Below are positions 1 through 7,909 of a stretch of DNA of 59,274 nucleotides, in pieces. Origin of the DNA: an uncultured Oscillospiraceae bacterium (GTDB taxonomy: Bacteria > Bacillota > Clostridia > Oscillospirales > Ruminococcaceae); assembly GCA_910579545.1 (NCBI GenBank), contig CAJTVI010000009.1, positions 1 through 59,274 on the forward strand, given 5' to 3'. The position numbers and the translations under genes are program-made. Under the pieces are notes generated by a model, which searched no databases, was not told where the DNA came from, and saw only the letters and a program-made list of their open reading frames with translations. Numbering within the stretch: position 1 is the first letter of the stretch; each line of letters opens with the position of its first letter.

Positions 1-54
1 CTCGTTCTGCGCCCCTTTTTGCTGCTTGAGCCTTTGTGTTCTTTGACAGACTGA

Positions 55-92
55 CGCGCCGCCGGGCACAGAGCCCGGCGGCGCGTGTTTTT
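55..92 (+). terminator. Rho-independent terminator of an upstream gene outside the window
   Basis: A perfect 13-bp GC-rich stem (55-67 with 73-85) with a 5-nt loop is followed by TGTTTTT on the plus strand. It presumably ends a plus-strand transcript entering from the left edge. Bases 93-244 hold no gene that I can support. Confidence 0.75.
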
Positions 93-244
93 GGGGCAAA
101 GGTTTTTTCGTTTAGGCAAAAGGTTTCTTTGTTTTTTCCTTTTCTATCCCTCTTGCCCCAAAAACCATGCGTGCCCTTGTCAAGCGATGTTTGGTTGGTC
201 GCTTGTTTTTGCGGGGTTCCCCGGTGCAATTTTTCCGGCGCCAT

Positions 245-988
245 TTACTCGGCGTACACCGAGTCGATGCCAAGGTATTCCTCGAGGCACAGGCCGCTTT
301 CGGCTACCGCCGTGGCGGTTTCCACCCCGAGGTAGCGCAGGTGCCAGGGCTCGTACTTGTAGCCGGTGATCTCCACCTTGTCGGCCGGGTAGCGCAGGAT
401 AAAGCCGTACTCGTGGCAGTGGGCGGCCACCCACTGGCCCTCGGGGGTGTTTGCAAAGGAGTCGCTGATGGTGTTGAGGTCAAAGGCAAGGCCGGTCTGG
501 TGCTCGGAATGGCCGGGCCGGGCCGAGTAGGTGTCGGCGGCAGCCTGGCCGTCCCGGTCAACATACCGCTGGTAAAGCCCGGCCTGGTAGTCGTAGGAGC
601 GGAAGCCGGAGGAGATATAGATGTTCAGCCCCTCGTTTGCGGCGGCCTGGGCCATCACATCAAAAGCGGACTGGGCGTCCGGGTCCACGCCGGGGTTGTA
701 ATCGGCCGGCAGGGCGTAGGTTTTGTTGGCCACCAAAATGCCGTTGACATAGGTGATGCCGTCGATGACCTCGATGCTGGGGCCGGGCTCCGGGGCAGGC
801 TCCTGGGTGGGGGCCGGCGCGGCGGCCGGTTCGGCCGAGGGGTGCGGGGTACGGGCGGGGCGGAGGCCGAACTCAACCTCGACCGGCGCGGAGGAGGCCG
901 GGCCGGGATCTTGCCCCGCCGAACAGCCGGCCAGCACAAGGGCCAGCGCGCAGAGCGCCGCCAGGGCGGCACGGATAGGATGCTTCAT
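245..988 (-). CDS. VanY-type D-alanyl-D-alanine carboxypeptidase, lipoprotein
   Basis: Predicted 247-aa zinc D,D-carboxypeptidase that would trim the terminal D-Ala from peptidoglycan stems outside the membrane. The start MKHPIRAALAALC is chosen because AAGGAGAG lies 7 nt upstream; a longer in-frame reading exists but has arginine-rich, non-protein-like sequence. A signal peptide ends in the lipobox LVLAGC, so it is probably a lipoprotein, followed by a Pro/Ala/Glu-rich linker. The VanY domain shows SGFRSYDYQAGLYQRY, then PGHSEHQTGLAFDL with the zinc His and Asp, and EPWHLRYLG with the second zinc His. It is the last leftward gene of the window. Nothing suggests it confers vancomycin resistance; no VanA/VanH/VanX neighbours are seen, so a cell-wall maintenance role is more likely. 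Confidence 0.88.
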   Translation of the reverse strand: MKHPIRAALAALCALALVLAGCSAGQDPGPASSAPVEVEFGLRPARTPHPSAEPAAAPAPTQEPAPEPGPSIEVIDGITYVNGILVANKTYALPADYNPGVDPDAQSAFDVMAQAAANEGLNIYISSGFRSYDYQAGLYQRYVDRDGQAAADTYSARPGHSEHQTGLAFDLNTISDSFANTPEGQWVAAHCHEYGFILRYPADKVEITGYKYEPWHLRYLGVETATAVAESGLCLEEYLGIDSVYAE

Positions 989-1166
989 AGAGATCTCTCC
1001 TTGCTGGATGATATTTGCATTTTGCGGCAGGGGCATGCGCTGCCCTGCCGCGCGGCGTTTTGGATATGTGCCGCATAACACGGCGGCCGCTTTTTTACTA
1101 TATCCGCTTTTGCTCAAAAAAACCTCGAAAAAGCGGCGGGCAAAGCGGCGGGTTTTGGGAGTGGGC

Positions 1167-1619
1167 CTAATGCTCCTGCCGGTGGCGGCGGGGCAGCGGC
1201 AGCGAAAGGGTGACCGCGATGCCCAGCGCCAGGGCCACGGCGATCTTGAAGGTCTCGGCCCCCTTGGCGAGGGCGAGGGCGTTTTCGGCCCGGATAAAGT
1301 AGTAGGCGGTGTAGTAGATGCCCGCGCCCGGCACCAGCGGGAAGATGCCGCAAAACAGGAAGATGGTGATGGGGGCCTTGCGCCAGACCGCAAAAAAGCG
1401 CGCCAGCCCCGCCAGCGGGATCACCGCCAAGAGGCTTGCCAGCGCCGGGCCAAGGCCGGCGGCCGTGAGCGCCCAGTAAACCACCCAGCCCGCCGCGCCG
1501 GTGGCCGCGCAGCAGGCGTAGTGCCGCACCGGCACCGCAAACAGCACCCCAAACGAGAGGGTGGCAAGGCCGGAGAGCAAGAGCTGCCCCAGCGCCTGCA
1601 AAAGGGTTTGGGCCGTCAT
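1167..1619 (-). CDS. ThrE-type threonine/serine exporter, C-terminal half (DUF3815-like)
   Basis: 150-aa polytopic membrane protein forming the second half of a split threonine/serine exporter. Four to five hydrophobic segments fill the chain, and motifs such as GIFPLVPGAGIYYTAYYFI are typical of the DUF3815/ThrE_2 family. Start MTAQTLLQAL overlaps the stop of the upstream gene as ATGA (1616-1619), so the two halves are translationally coupled. In Corynebacterium ThrE both halves are one polypeptide; two-gene versions are common in Firmicutes. The C-terminal tail is short and basic/histidine-rich. Substrate is inferred from family only. Confidence 0.85.
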   Translation of the reverse strand: MTAQTLLQALGQLLLSGLATLSFGVLFAVPVRHYACCAATGAAGWVVYWALTAAGLGPALASLLAVIPLAGLARFFAVWRKAPITIFLFCGIFPLVPGAGIYYTAYYFIRAENALALAKGAETFKIAVALALGIAVTLSLPLPRRHRQEH

Positions 1620-2374
1620 AACACCACCCCCGCAAACAGCCGGGCCAGCCCCAGCACAACGCCCACCCCGCAGGCCAGAAAGCCCGCGATGAGCAGCGCG
1701 TCCAGCAGCCGGATGGCCCCGGAGAGGTAATCGCCGTTGACAAAATCCCGGATGGACATGGTAAGCGCGATGCCGGGGGTAAGGGGCATCAGCCCGCCGA
1801 TGATCACCACGCCCGCCGCAAGCCCGGGTGCCAGCGCCCGGCAAAAAAGGGCCGCCAGCGCCACCAGCGCCGCGCCGCCCATGTGGGTAACGATCTTGTT
1901 CATGCCGGCGCGGCCGGCGACCAGCAGCATGCCCTGCAAAAGCAGGCCGATGGCCAGCGCGGCCAGCCCCTCGGCCAGGCCGCCCCCAAACAGCACCGCA
2001 AAGCAGCCGGTGCCCACCCCGCAGGCCAGCAGCCGGGCAGCCGGGGGCGCGGCGGGCAGGGCGCGGATCTCGTTAAGGCGCTCAAAGGCTTCGTCCAGGC
2101 CCACCTCGCCCTTTGCCAAAGCGCGGGAGAGGGCGTTGAGCCTCTCGACCCTTCCCAGATGCACCACGGCCCCGGGCAGGTAGCGCACCTCGCCCAGCTG
2201 CCCCGCGCTGGCAAAGATGCCGTTGGTAAGCACGTACACCCCAAAGGCCTGCACCCCAAGGCTTTGGGCCATGATCTCCATGGTTTGCTGCACCCGGAAC
2301 ACCTCGGCCCCGTTTTCCAGCAGGGTGCGGCCGGCCTCCATCACAAATTCCAGCGCGCGCTGATCCTGTTCCAT
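1616..2374 (-). CDS. ThrE-type threonine/serine exporter, N-terminal half (PF06738-like)
   Basis: 252-aa protein. Residues 1-110 are the cytosolic hydrolase-like part of ThrE (MEAGRTLLENGAEVFRVQQT, then FGVYVLTNGIFAS), followed by about five membrane segments ending near GFLACGVGVVLGLARL. The start MEQDQRALEF is preceded by AAGGAG at a rather long 12-nt spacing; a longer N-terminus in frame is basic and Ser-rich and is not believed. It partners with the overlapping downstream half at 1167-1619. It lies just after the sugar genes on the same strand with only 16 nt to the CMP-sugar synthetase, so it may be cotranscribed without being functionally linked. Confidence 0.86.
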   Translation of the reverse strand: MEQDQRALEFVMEAGRTLLENGAEVFRVQQTMEIMAQSLGVQAFGVYVLTNGIFASAGQLGEVRYLPGAVVHLGRVERLNALSRALAKGEVGLDEAFERLNEIRALPAAPPAARLLACGVGTGCFAVLFGGGLAEGLAALAIGLLLQGMLLVAGRAGMNKIVTHMGGAALVALAALFCRALAPGLAAGVVIIGGLMPLTPGIALTMSIRDFVNGDYLSGAIRLLDALLIAGFLACGVGVVLGLARLFAGVVL

Positions 2375-2390
2375 GCCTGCCGCACGCTCC

Positions 2391-3164
2391 TTACTGGCCG
2401 GGGCGGATCGCCCGCTGCACCGCCCCAAATTCCGGGTAATGCTGGTAAAGATGGGCCGCAATGGCCTCCATCAGCAAAAAGTCAGCCTCGCTGTCAATGT
2501 CCAAAACGCCGGTGTCCATCATCACCGAGATGCCGATCCTGCCGTCCCACACAAAGTTTGTCTGGCTGTTTGCCAAAAAATCCCGCCGGAACACATAGAT
2601 GCTGGCGTTGACATCGTAAAAATCCGGGGCCTGCTGCCGGGCGGTAAAGGGGCTCTCGATGGCCTCCTTTACATAGCCGCCGCAGTCCCGCACCATGTTG
2701 AAGCAGGGGTTGCGGCGCGCCTCGGTCACGCTGAAGATCAGGTCCAGCGAGGCGTCCCGGCAAAGGGCCTCCAGCGCGTTTTCAATGTCCCGCTCGGTGC
2801 GCAGGGGGCTGGTGATGTCCAGGTCGATGATGGCGTCGTACCGCAGGCCCTTTTGCTCCTCCATGCGGCGCAGGCTGTTTTGAAAGACCGCCATCTTGGG
2901 CACCGAGTCCCCCCCCAGTTCGGCCGGCCGGGGCAGGAACACCACCTCCGGGTAGCGGGCGGCCACCAAATCGGCCAGGGGCTGGCTGTCGGTATTTAGG
3001 GCGATGTCCACCGCGAGGTCCGGCCGGGCCTCCTTAAACAGCAGGGCCGCCGCGATGGTGTAGTAGACCAGCGGCTGGCCGCAGAAGGTTTTGAGGTTTT
3101 TGTTGGCAAACCCCTTGCTGCCCGCGCGGCCGCAGATGGTAATGAGTACGCGCTCCATATCCAT
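2391..3164 (-). CDS. legF: CMP-nonulosonate synthetase (acylneuraminate cytidylyltransferase, LegF/NeuA/PtmB type)
   Basis: 257-aa cytosolic CTP:nonulosonate cytidylyltransferase that would activate the sugar to CMP-sugar for a glycosyltransferase. The N-terminal CTP-binding loop reads ITICGRAGSKGFANKNLKTF, with the K-x-x-x-N-K pattern of the family, and DLDITSPLRTERDIENAL follows, giving the Asp-rich metal region. Length fits CMP-sialate/legionaminate synthetases. Start: MDMERV at 3164 has GGAGGAGGAG 3-9 nt upstream; MERV at 3158 is an alternative, and a third Met at 3188 lies upstream of the ribosome site. Sequence alone cannot separate Neu5Ac, Leg and Pse enzymes. The LegB, LegC, LegG, LegI and PtmE-like neighbours favour legionaminate. 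Confidence 0.87.
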   Translation of the reverse strand: MDMERVLITICGRAGSKGFANKNLKTFCGQPLVYYTIAAALLFKEARPDLAVDIALNTDSQPLADLVAARYPEVVFLPRPAELGGDSVPKMAVFQNSLRRMEEQKGLRYDAIIDLDITSPLRTERDIENALEALCRDASLDLIFSVTEARRNPCFNMVRDCGGYVKEAIESPFTARQQAPDFYDVNASIYVFRRDFLANSQTNFVWDGRIGISVMMDTGVLDIDSEADFLLMEAIAAHLYQHYPEFGAVQRAIRPGQ

Positions 3165-3280
3165 GATCTCCTCCTCCGTTTTTTGCATCCGTCCGCCTGC
3201 GCGGCAGGCGGCCCCCGGCGGTTTTTGCCGGCGGGGCGGGGGCGTATGCAGCGCCCAAAGCCCCTGCCGGCCCGGCTCCC

Positions 3281-4222
3281 CTACCCCAGCCCCAGGCTGA
3301 GCGAGAGCACCCGCAGGGCGGTCTCGGGGCAGTTTACACTTGTACCCTGCCCCGTGAGGGCATAGTCCAAAAAGTAGTCCATCTCCCGCAGGTACCGCTG
3401 GTTGAGCGGTTCCTCGCAGTGCCGCACCCGGCCGTTTGGCAGGGTGAGAGTGCCCGCGCCAAAATCCGCAATGGCGGTGCCCTCCTGGCAGAAAAGTTCA
3501 AGGGTACGCCTGTAACCTCTGCCGAAATAATCGAGATGCAGTTCGGCCAAAAGGGTGGGATACCGCGCAATGTAGATGGCGAGGTCGTCCGAGTCGATCT
3601 CGAGCTGGCTGTATTTGCCGGCAAAGCAGGCGGTTTCGAGCGGCAGGCCAAAGAGGTCGGCCAGATAGTCCCACTCATGGATGAGGTCGATGCCCACCCC
3701 GCCGCCCAGCGCCCGGCGGGCCGAGTAGACGGTGCGGTAATCCACCCCGGGCCGCCAGTCCGGCAGGTAAGACGAGCAGATGGCCCGCACGCTGTAAGGC
3801 GCAAGGGCCGGCAGTTCTTTTTTGAGGGCCTGCATCACCCCGCACCAGCGCATGGGGGCGGCCACATAGGCCTTTTGGCCCGAGGCCGTATCCAGCCCCA
3901 GCGTTTCAAGGGAGGGGCCGGGGGCGTCAAAGATCGGCTTTTCGATAAACCAGCAGCCCGCCCGGCCCTTGAGCCGGCCAAGGGTCTCGGCGTGCAGGGC
4001 GGTGGGGTTGGTGAGAAAGGCAAGGTCGTACCGATCGTCGAGGGCGTCCAGGCCGGCGGCCTCGCGCTGCACAAGGGCGGCGGTATCAGCCGGCAGCGGG
4101 CCCTTTTTGCCGCTGCGCAAGGCGTGCACCTCCAGCGGCAGGCCCCGCGCGCCGGCAAGCTGCGCAAGGTTTTTGAGATGGCGGGTGCCGATGGAGCCCA
4201 GCCCCGCAAACAGCGCCTTCAC
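3281..4222 (-). CDS. Gfo/Idh/MocA-family NAD(P)-dependent sugar oxidoreductase, copy 1
   Basis: 313-aa oxidoreductase. The Rossmann dinucleotide-binding loop AGLGSIGTRHLKNL is at residues 6-19, and the family's E-K-P signature appears as WFIEKPIF near residue 95. The substrate is not deducible; these enzymes oxidise, reduce or epimerise sugar rings and occur in nonulosonate loci (Campylobacter PtmA/PtmF region), where they are thought to tailor the sugar. The start is GTG, overlapping the stop of copy 2 as GTGA (4219-4222). The two are divergent paralogues, suggesting successive steps or a heteromer. The 116-nt gap to the downstream cytidylyltransferase is GC-rich and shows no promoter that I recognise. 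Confidence 0.82.
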   Translation of the reverse strand: MKALFAGLGSIGTRHLKNLAQLAGARGLPLEVHALRSGKKGPLPADTAALVQREAAGLDALDDRYDLAFLTNPTALHAETLGRLKGRAGCWFIEKPIFDAPGPSLETLGLDTASGQKAYVAAPMRWCGVMQALKKELPALAPYSVRAICSSYLPDWRPGVDYRTVYSARRALGGGVGIDLIHEWDYLADLFGLPLETACFAGKYSQLEIDSDDLAIYIARYPTLLAELHLDYFGRGYRRTLELFCQEGTAIADFGAGTLTLPNGRVRHCEEPLNQRYLREMDYFLDYALTGQGTSVNCPETALRVLSLSLGLG

Positions 4223-5238
4223 GGTGCGGCCCCCTCCTCCCCGGCGGCCGCGCCGCCCTCGATCGCATCGATCAGGCGCAGCACCTCCAGGTCCTGCGCA
4301 AAGCTCCAGCGGGGGCTTTCGCGCCCGGCCAGCACCCCAAAAAAGTTGGCCAGTTCGTCCACATAGGCGTTTTCCACCACATTGTCGCTGTAACGGGGGT
4401 CGTGCTCAAAGGCGGCGTAGGTGTTGACCGGCTGCTTTTCGCCGCTGGCAGCATCGAACTTATAAAGCGCCCTGGGGTTGCCCTCCCAAAACAGGTGCAG
4501 CCCCTCGCCAAAGCACTCGAAATTGCGCACCGCCTTGGGGCTTACCACGTCCGCCGCCAGCATCCCCTTTGCCCCCGAGGCGTGCCGCAGGGTCACAAAC
4601 ACGCTGTCCGGGTAGGGCAGGCCAAGGGCGCTGATGGTGTCCCGCTCGGCGTGGAGGGCCGTGACCGGGCCAAAGGCGTCCACCAGCCAGGGCAGGTCGA
4701 TGCCAAAGATCTCCCGCACCCCGCCGGTGCGGGCCGAGCCGACAAAAAAGTCTTTATAATTTTCCCAGGGGTGCCAATCCGGCAGGTACTGGCCGATGTG
4801 GTAGATGTAGTTGACCGGCCTGCCGCTGGCGGCGCAGAACCCGGCCGCCTGCTGCTTGATGTACTGGGTCTCCCGCCGGTAGAGCATGGTGCTGGAGAGG
4901 AAAAGCGGCAGGCCCTTTTGCTTTGCCAAGGCCATGTTTTGGGCATAGCCGTCCGCCACTAAGTTCAGTTCGGTAAACACCGGCAGGCCCAGCCCCAAAA
5001 GCTGGGTGATGATGCCGGCGTGGGAGAGCGGCGCGGTGCAGACCAGCGCGGCGTCAAACCGGCGGGCGGCCGCCGCCTCGCCGATGCTGGCATAGGCGGG
5101 GATGCCAAGGTCCGCCGCCTCGGCCCGGCGGCCGGGGGCGGAATCCACCCCGCACACCCCGATGGCCCCATCCATGCCGCGGATGAGCCGGGCGCGCCGC
5201 TTGCCCATGCTGCCAAGACCCACGATCAAAAGCTGCAT
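4219..5238 (-). CDS. Gfo/Idh/MocA-family NAD(P)-dependent sugar oxidoreductase, copy 2
   Basis: 339-aa oxidoreductase beginning MQLLIVGLGSMGKRRARL, a clear dinucleotide-binding fold, with a mid-chain FTELNLV in place of the usual E-K-P motif, so the catalytic lysine of the classical signature may be missing (an asparagine-leucine replaces it). ATG at 5238 is preceded by AAAGGAGG with 8-nt spacing; a GTG one codon earlier is possible. It overlaps copy 1 by 4 nt. Conserved surface includes W-x-P-W-E-N-Y-K-D-F, and copy 1 has a related DWRPG-x-DYRTVYS segment. Function inferred: nonulosonate or precursor redox tailoring; substrate unknown. Confidence 0.82.
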   Translation of the reverse strand: MQLLIVGLGSMGKRRARLIRGMDGAIGVCGVDSAPGRRAEAADLGIPAYASIGEAAAARRFDAALVCTAPLSHAGIITQLLGLGLPVFTELNLVADGYAQNMALAKQKGLPLFLSSTMLYRRETQYIKQQAAGFCAASGRPVNYIYHIGQYLPDWHPWENYKDFFVGSARTGGVREIFGIDLPWLVDAFGPVTALHAERDTISALGLPYPDSVFVTLRHASGAKGMLAADVVSPKAVRNFECFGEGLHLFWEGNPRALYKFDAASGEKQPVNTYAAFEHDPRYSDNVVENAYVDELANFFGVLAGRESPRWSFAQDLEVLRLIDAIEGGAAAGEEGAAP

Positions 5239-5332
5239 CACTCTTCCTCCTTTTGCGCCGGCAGGCCGGCGCGGATCTGCTCATACCCGCGTACCCGGCC
5301 AAAATTGCGTTATCCCTTTGGATATTTCTCAC

Positions 5333-6445
5333 TCAGCCCTTGGGCATGGCGAGGCTGTCCCACTCGGCCCAGCCCAGATGGCTGCCCAGCTTGACCATGG
5401 CCATCCGCCCGGCCCCGGCGGCAAGGCCCACCGTTTGCCCCACCGCCAGCGGCGGGAACCAGCCGGGGGCGTCCCCCCGCAGCTGCCAGGCGTCCCCCTC
5501 GCCGCACAGCCAGCCCTCGGGCACAAACATCTGCCCGCCGCTGGCAACATGCAGGCAGAGCCGGCCGCCCGGCTCGGGCCGCAGGGCCCGCACCCGCAGA
5601 TCCGGCCCGGTAAAGCAGACCGCCGCGCCCCGCCCAGGCTGGCTGCGCAGCACCCGCACCATGGGCAGGCCGTCCGCCATGGCAAAGCCCTCGTACACCC
5701 CGCCCCGCAGGATGGCCCCGTTGAGCTGGCCGCCCGGCGCAAGGCCCAGGCCGCCGTCGGCCGAGACGATCTTGAGCGCGGGGCTGTAATGGGGCGCATG
5801 GCAGAGGGTGGTGCGGCCGTACCAGCCGGCCGGCCAGTGGGCCACCGTGAGCAGCTTTGGCATGGCCGGGCCGCGCTGCATGCCGGTAAAAAAGCCGCGG
5901 GCGGCCAGCACGGTTTGCAGGTTTTGCTCCTTTAAGGGGCCGGGGCCAAGGCCCGCGTGGGCAAACAGGTACTGGCGGCTCTCTAAAATATGCGGCATGG
6001 CGGCCAAAAAGTCAAGTTCGCGGGCAAACTTGGGCCGCAGCGCAGCCAGCGCCGCCGCCGGCTGGGCCAGCGCGGCTTGGCGGGCAAGGCCGGCTTTGGC
6101 GCAAAGCTGCCAGAACAGCCCGTCCTTCCGGGCGGCCAGCCGCTGCCGCCAGGCCTCCTGCACGGCCTCGTCCGCGCCGGTTTCGGGGCCGGGCAGCAGT
6201 TCCTCGTCCCCGCACAAAAAAAAGACGCAGGGCAGCCGGGCAAGGTCCATGGCAAAGTGCAGGGTCTCAAGGTTTTGGCCACCGCCGCCCACAAGGTCGC
6301 CCAAAAAAACCAGCGCGTCCCGGCCGGGGCAGAACTGCAGCCGGCGCAGCAGGGTCTCGAGCAGGGCCAGCCGGCCGCGCACCCCGCCAATGGCCAGCAC
6401 CCGCTGGCCCGATTCAAGCTGCACCTGACGCACCCTGCATGTCAC
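5333..6445 (-). CDS. Metallophosphatase-like protein with degenerate active site
   Basis: About 370 aa. The fold looks like the calcineurin/PPP metallophosphoesterase family: five motif positions can be laid out in order but most metal ligands are replaced. GDxHG reads GGVRG (residues 20-24), GDxVDRG reads GDLVGGG (49-55), GNHE reads CGDEE (78-82), and the late GHTP position reads AHWPA (202-206); only the FAHAG histidine region (162-166) is conventional. The last ~50 residues resemble a small SH3-like barrel. The proposed start is GTG at 6445, with AAGGGGGTGGAG upstream; a TTG at 6493 gives 16 more residues. It lies between the LegG-like epimerase and the oxidoreductases, so a structural, regulatory or altered-chemistry role in sugar synthesis is possible. 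Family assignment is moderate. Confidence 0.6.
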   Translation of the reverse strand: MTCRVRQVQLESGQRVLAIGGVRGRLALLETLLRRLQFCPGRDALVFLGDLVGGGGQNLETLHFAMDLARLPCVFFLCGDEELLPGPETGADEAVQEAWRQRLAARKDGLFWQLCAKAGLARQAALAQPAAALAALRPKFARELDFLAAMPHILESRQYLFAHAGLGPGPLKEQNLQTVLAARGFFTGMQRGPAMPKLLTVAHWPAGWYGRTTLCHAPHYSPALKIVSADGGLGLAPGGQLNGAILRGGVYEGFAMADGLPMVRVLRSQPGRGAAVCFTGPDLRVRALRPEPGGRLCLHVASGGQMFVPEGWLCGEGDAWQLRGDAPGWFPPLAVGQTVGLAAGAGRMAMVKLGSHLGWAEWDSLAMPKG

Positions 6446-6541
6446 CTGCTCCACCCCCTTTTTGTGCGGGGCGGGCAAAGGCAGTTTTTGCAAAACCGGC
6501 CCCGCCGCCCTGTAACGATATACCGCTATGTACCGCGTTTT

Positions 6542-7768
6542 TTACACCGTTTCGGCCTGCTGCCCGGCCGCCTGCTGCCACTCGGGCGGCACCGGGCCGT
6601 CGTAAAAGCCCTTGGGCGCGCCAAAGCCGGGGGCAAACAGGGCCTGTTCCAGCGCCGAGACGATCCGGCCGCTGGTGTCGCCGCCGTTGTAGGGGCTTTT
6701 GACCGCCCGCGCCCGCTGCAAAAAGTCAGGGCTGAGGGCGGTGTCCAGAGCGGCCTCCACCTCGGCCTGCGCGGCGCCGCAGCACAAAACGTTTTGGCAG
6801 CGGATGCGCCCGGCCTGCCGCCGCCCCACGTTGACCGCCGGCACCCCAAAGCTGGGGGTCTCCACCACCCCGCTGGAGGAGTTGCCGGCCACCACCGCCG
6901 CGTACTGCATGGCGCTGAGGTACCGCTGTACCCCCAGGCTGGCAAAAAAGGCCGCCTGGCCCGGGTGGGCGGCCGCCCAGTGCCGCGCAAGGGCGTTGAT
7001 GGCCTCGCCGCCCGCGTCGGCGTTGGCGCCGGTGAGCAGCCATTTGACCCCGTGCGCCCGGCCGGCGGTTTCCAGCGCGGCCAAAAACTGCCGCATCTGG
7101 GCCTCGGGGTCGGGCGCGCCGGGGGCGGTTTCGGGGTGGTAGGTGACCAGCCCATACCGGCCCGAGAGGTCCAGCCCCACGCTGGCCGCAAGCTTTTTGC
7201 GGCTTAATTTTGGCATGCTGCGGATGTTTTCGTCCCCCAAGCCCCCCACCAGATGCACCGTTTGGGGGGCCTCGCCCATGCGCACCAGCCGCTGGGCATA
7301 CGCCGCGCAGCTGGGAAAATGCAGGCAGGCCATCTTGGTGATGCAGTGGCGGTACCAGTCGTCCGCCGCGCCGGCCGTGACATCCCCCCCGCTGATGTGG
7401 GCGATGGGCAGGCCGGCCAGCGCCGCCGCGGCCGCGGCGGCAAAGATCTCGTACCGGTCGCCCAGCACCAGCACGGCGTCGGGCCGGCGGCGGGCAAAGC
7501 AGGCCGTAAAGGCCGCAAGGGCGCGGGCCACGGTTTGGGCGGTGGTTTCGCCCTCGGCCAGAATGGGCAGCCGCTCGGCGATGGGCGGGGCCAGGGGGTC
7601 GGTTTCGATCTCGCGCACCGTTTCGCCGTATCGGGGCGAGAGGTGCGCCCCGGTAACCAGCAGCGCCGGCTCCAGGCAGCTTGAGCCCGCCAGCTTTTGC
7701 AGCACCGGGCGCAAAAGCCCATACTCGGCCCGGGTGCTGGTGATAACGGCCAGTTGTTTTTTGTCCAT
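6542..7768 (-). CDS. legG: NDP-sugar hydrolysing 2-epimerase (NeuC/LegG type)
   Basis: 408-aa enzyme of the WecB/NeuC family. In the legionaminate pathway LegG releases NDP while inverting C2 to give 2,4-diacetamido-2,4,6-trideoxymannose. The N-terminus reads VITSTRAEYGLLRPVLQKL, the hallmark of the hydrolysing class, followed by VTGAHLSPRYGETVREIE, VLGDRYEIFAAAAAA and AHISGGDVTAGAADDWYRH. Late motifs GNSSSGVVETPSFGVPAVNVGRRQAGR bind the nucleotide diphosphate (quoted here only as the G-N-S-S-S-G and N-x-G-x-R-Q elements). The start has AAAGGAG 8 nt upstream. A NeuC role on UDP-GlcNAc cannot be excluded, but the dehydratase and aminotransferase genes nearby favour the Leg route. Confidence 0.85.
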   Translation of the reverse strand: MDKKQLAVITSTRAEYGLLRPVLQKLAGSSCLEPALLVTGAHLSPRYGETVREIETDPLAPPIAERLPILAEGETTAQTVARALAAFTACFARRRPDAVLVLGDRYEIFAAAAAAALAGLPIAHISGGDVTAGAADDWYRHCITKMACLHFPSCAAYAQRLVRMGEAPQTVHLVGGLGDENIRSMPKLSRKKLAASVGLDLSGRYGLVTYHPETAPGAPDPEAQMRQFLAALETAGRAHGVKWLLTGANADAGGEAINALARHWAAAHPGQAAFFASLGVQRYLSAMQYAAVVAGNSSSGVVETPSFGVPAVNVGRRQAGRIRCQNVLCCGAAQAEVEAALDTALSPDFLQRARAVKSPYNGGDTSGRIVSALEQALFAPGFGAPKGFYDGPVPPEWQQAAGQQAETV

Positions 7769-7909
7769 CGGTCTCGCTCCTTTTTGCGGGCCGGGGCGCG
7801 GCGGCGTTTTCAGGCTGCCGCATCCAGCCGGTAAAAGCCGCCGGGGCGGCAGGGCAAGGGCGCCTTAAACGCGCCCTGCCGCGGGATGCAGGGGGATATT
7901 ATAAAAAGG

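Noticed and set aside
245..988. VanY as a vancomycin-resistance gene
   Set aside because: No VanH, VanA/B, VanX or VanRS neighbours; stand-alone VanY-type peptidases are common cell-wall enzymes.
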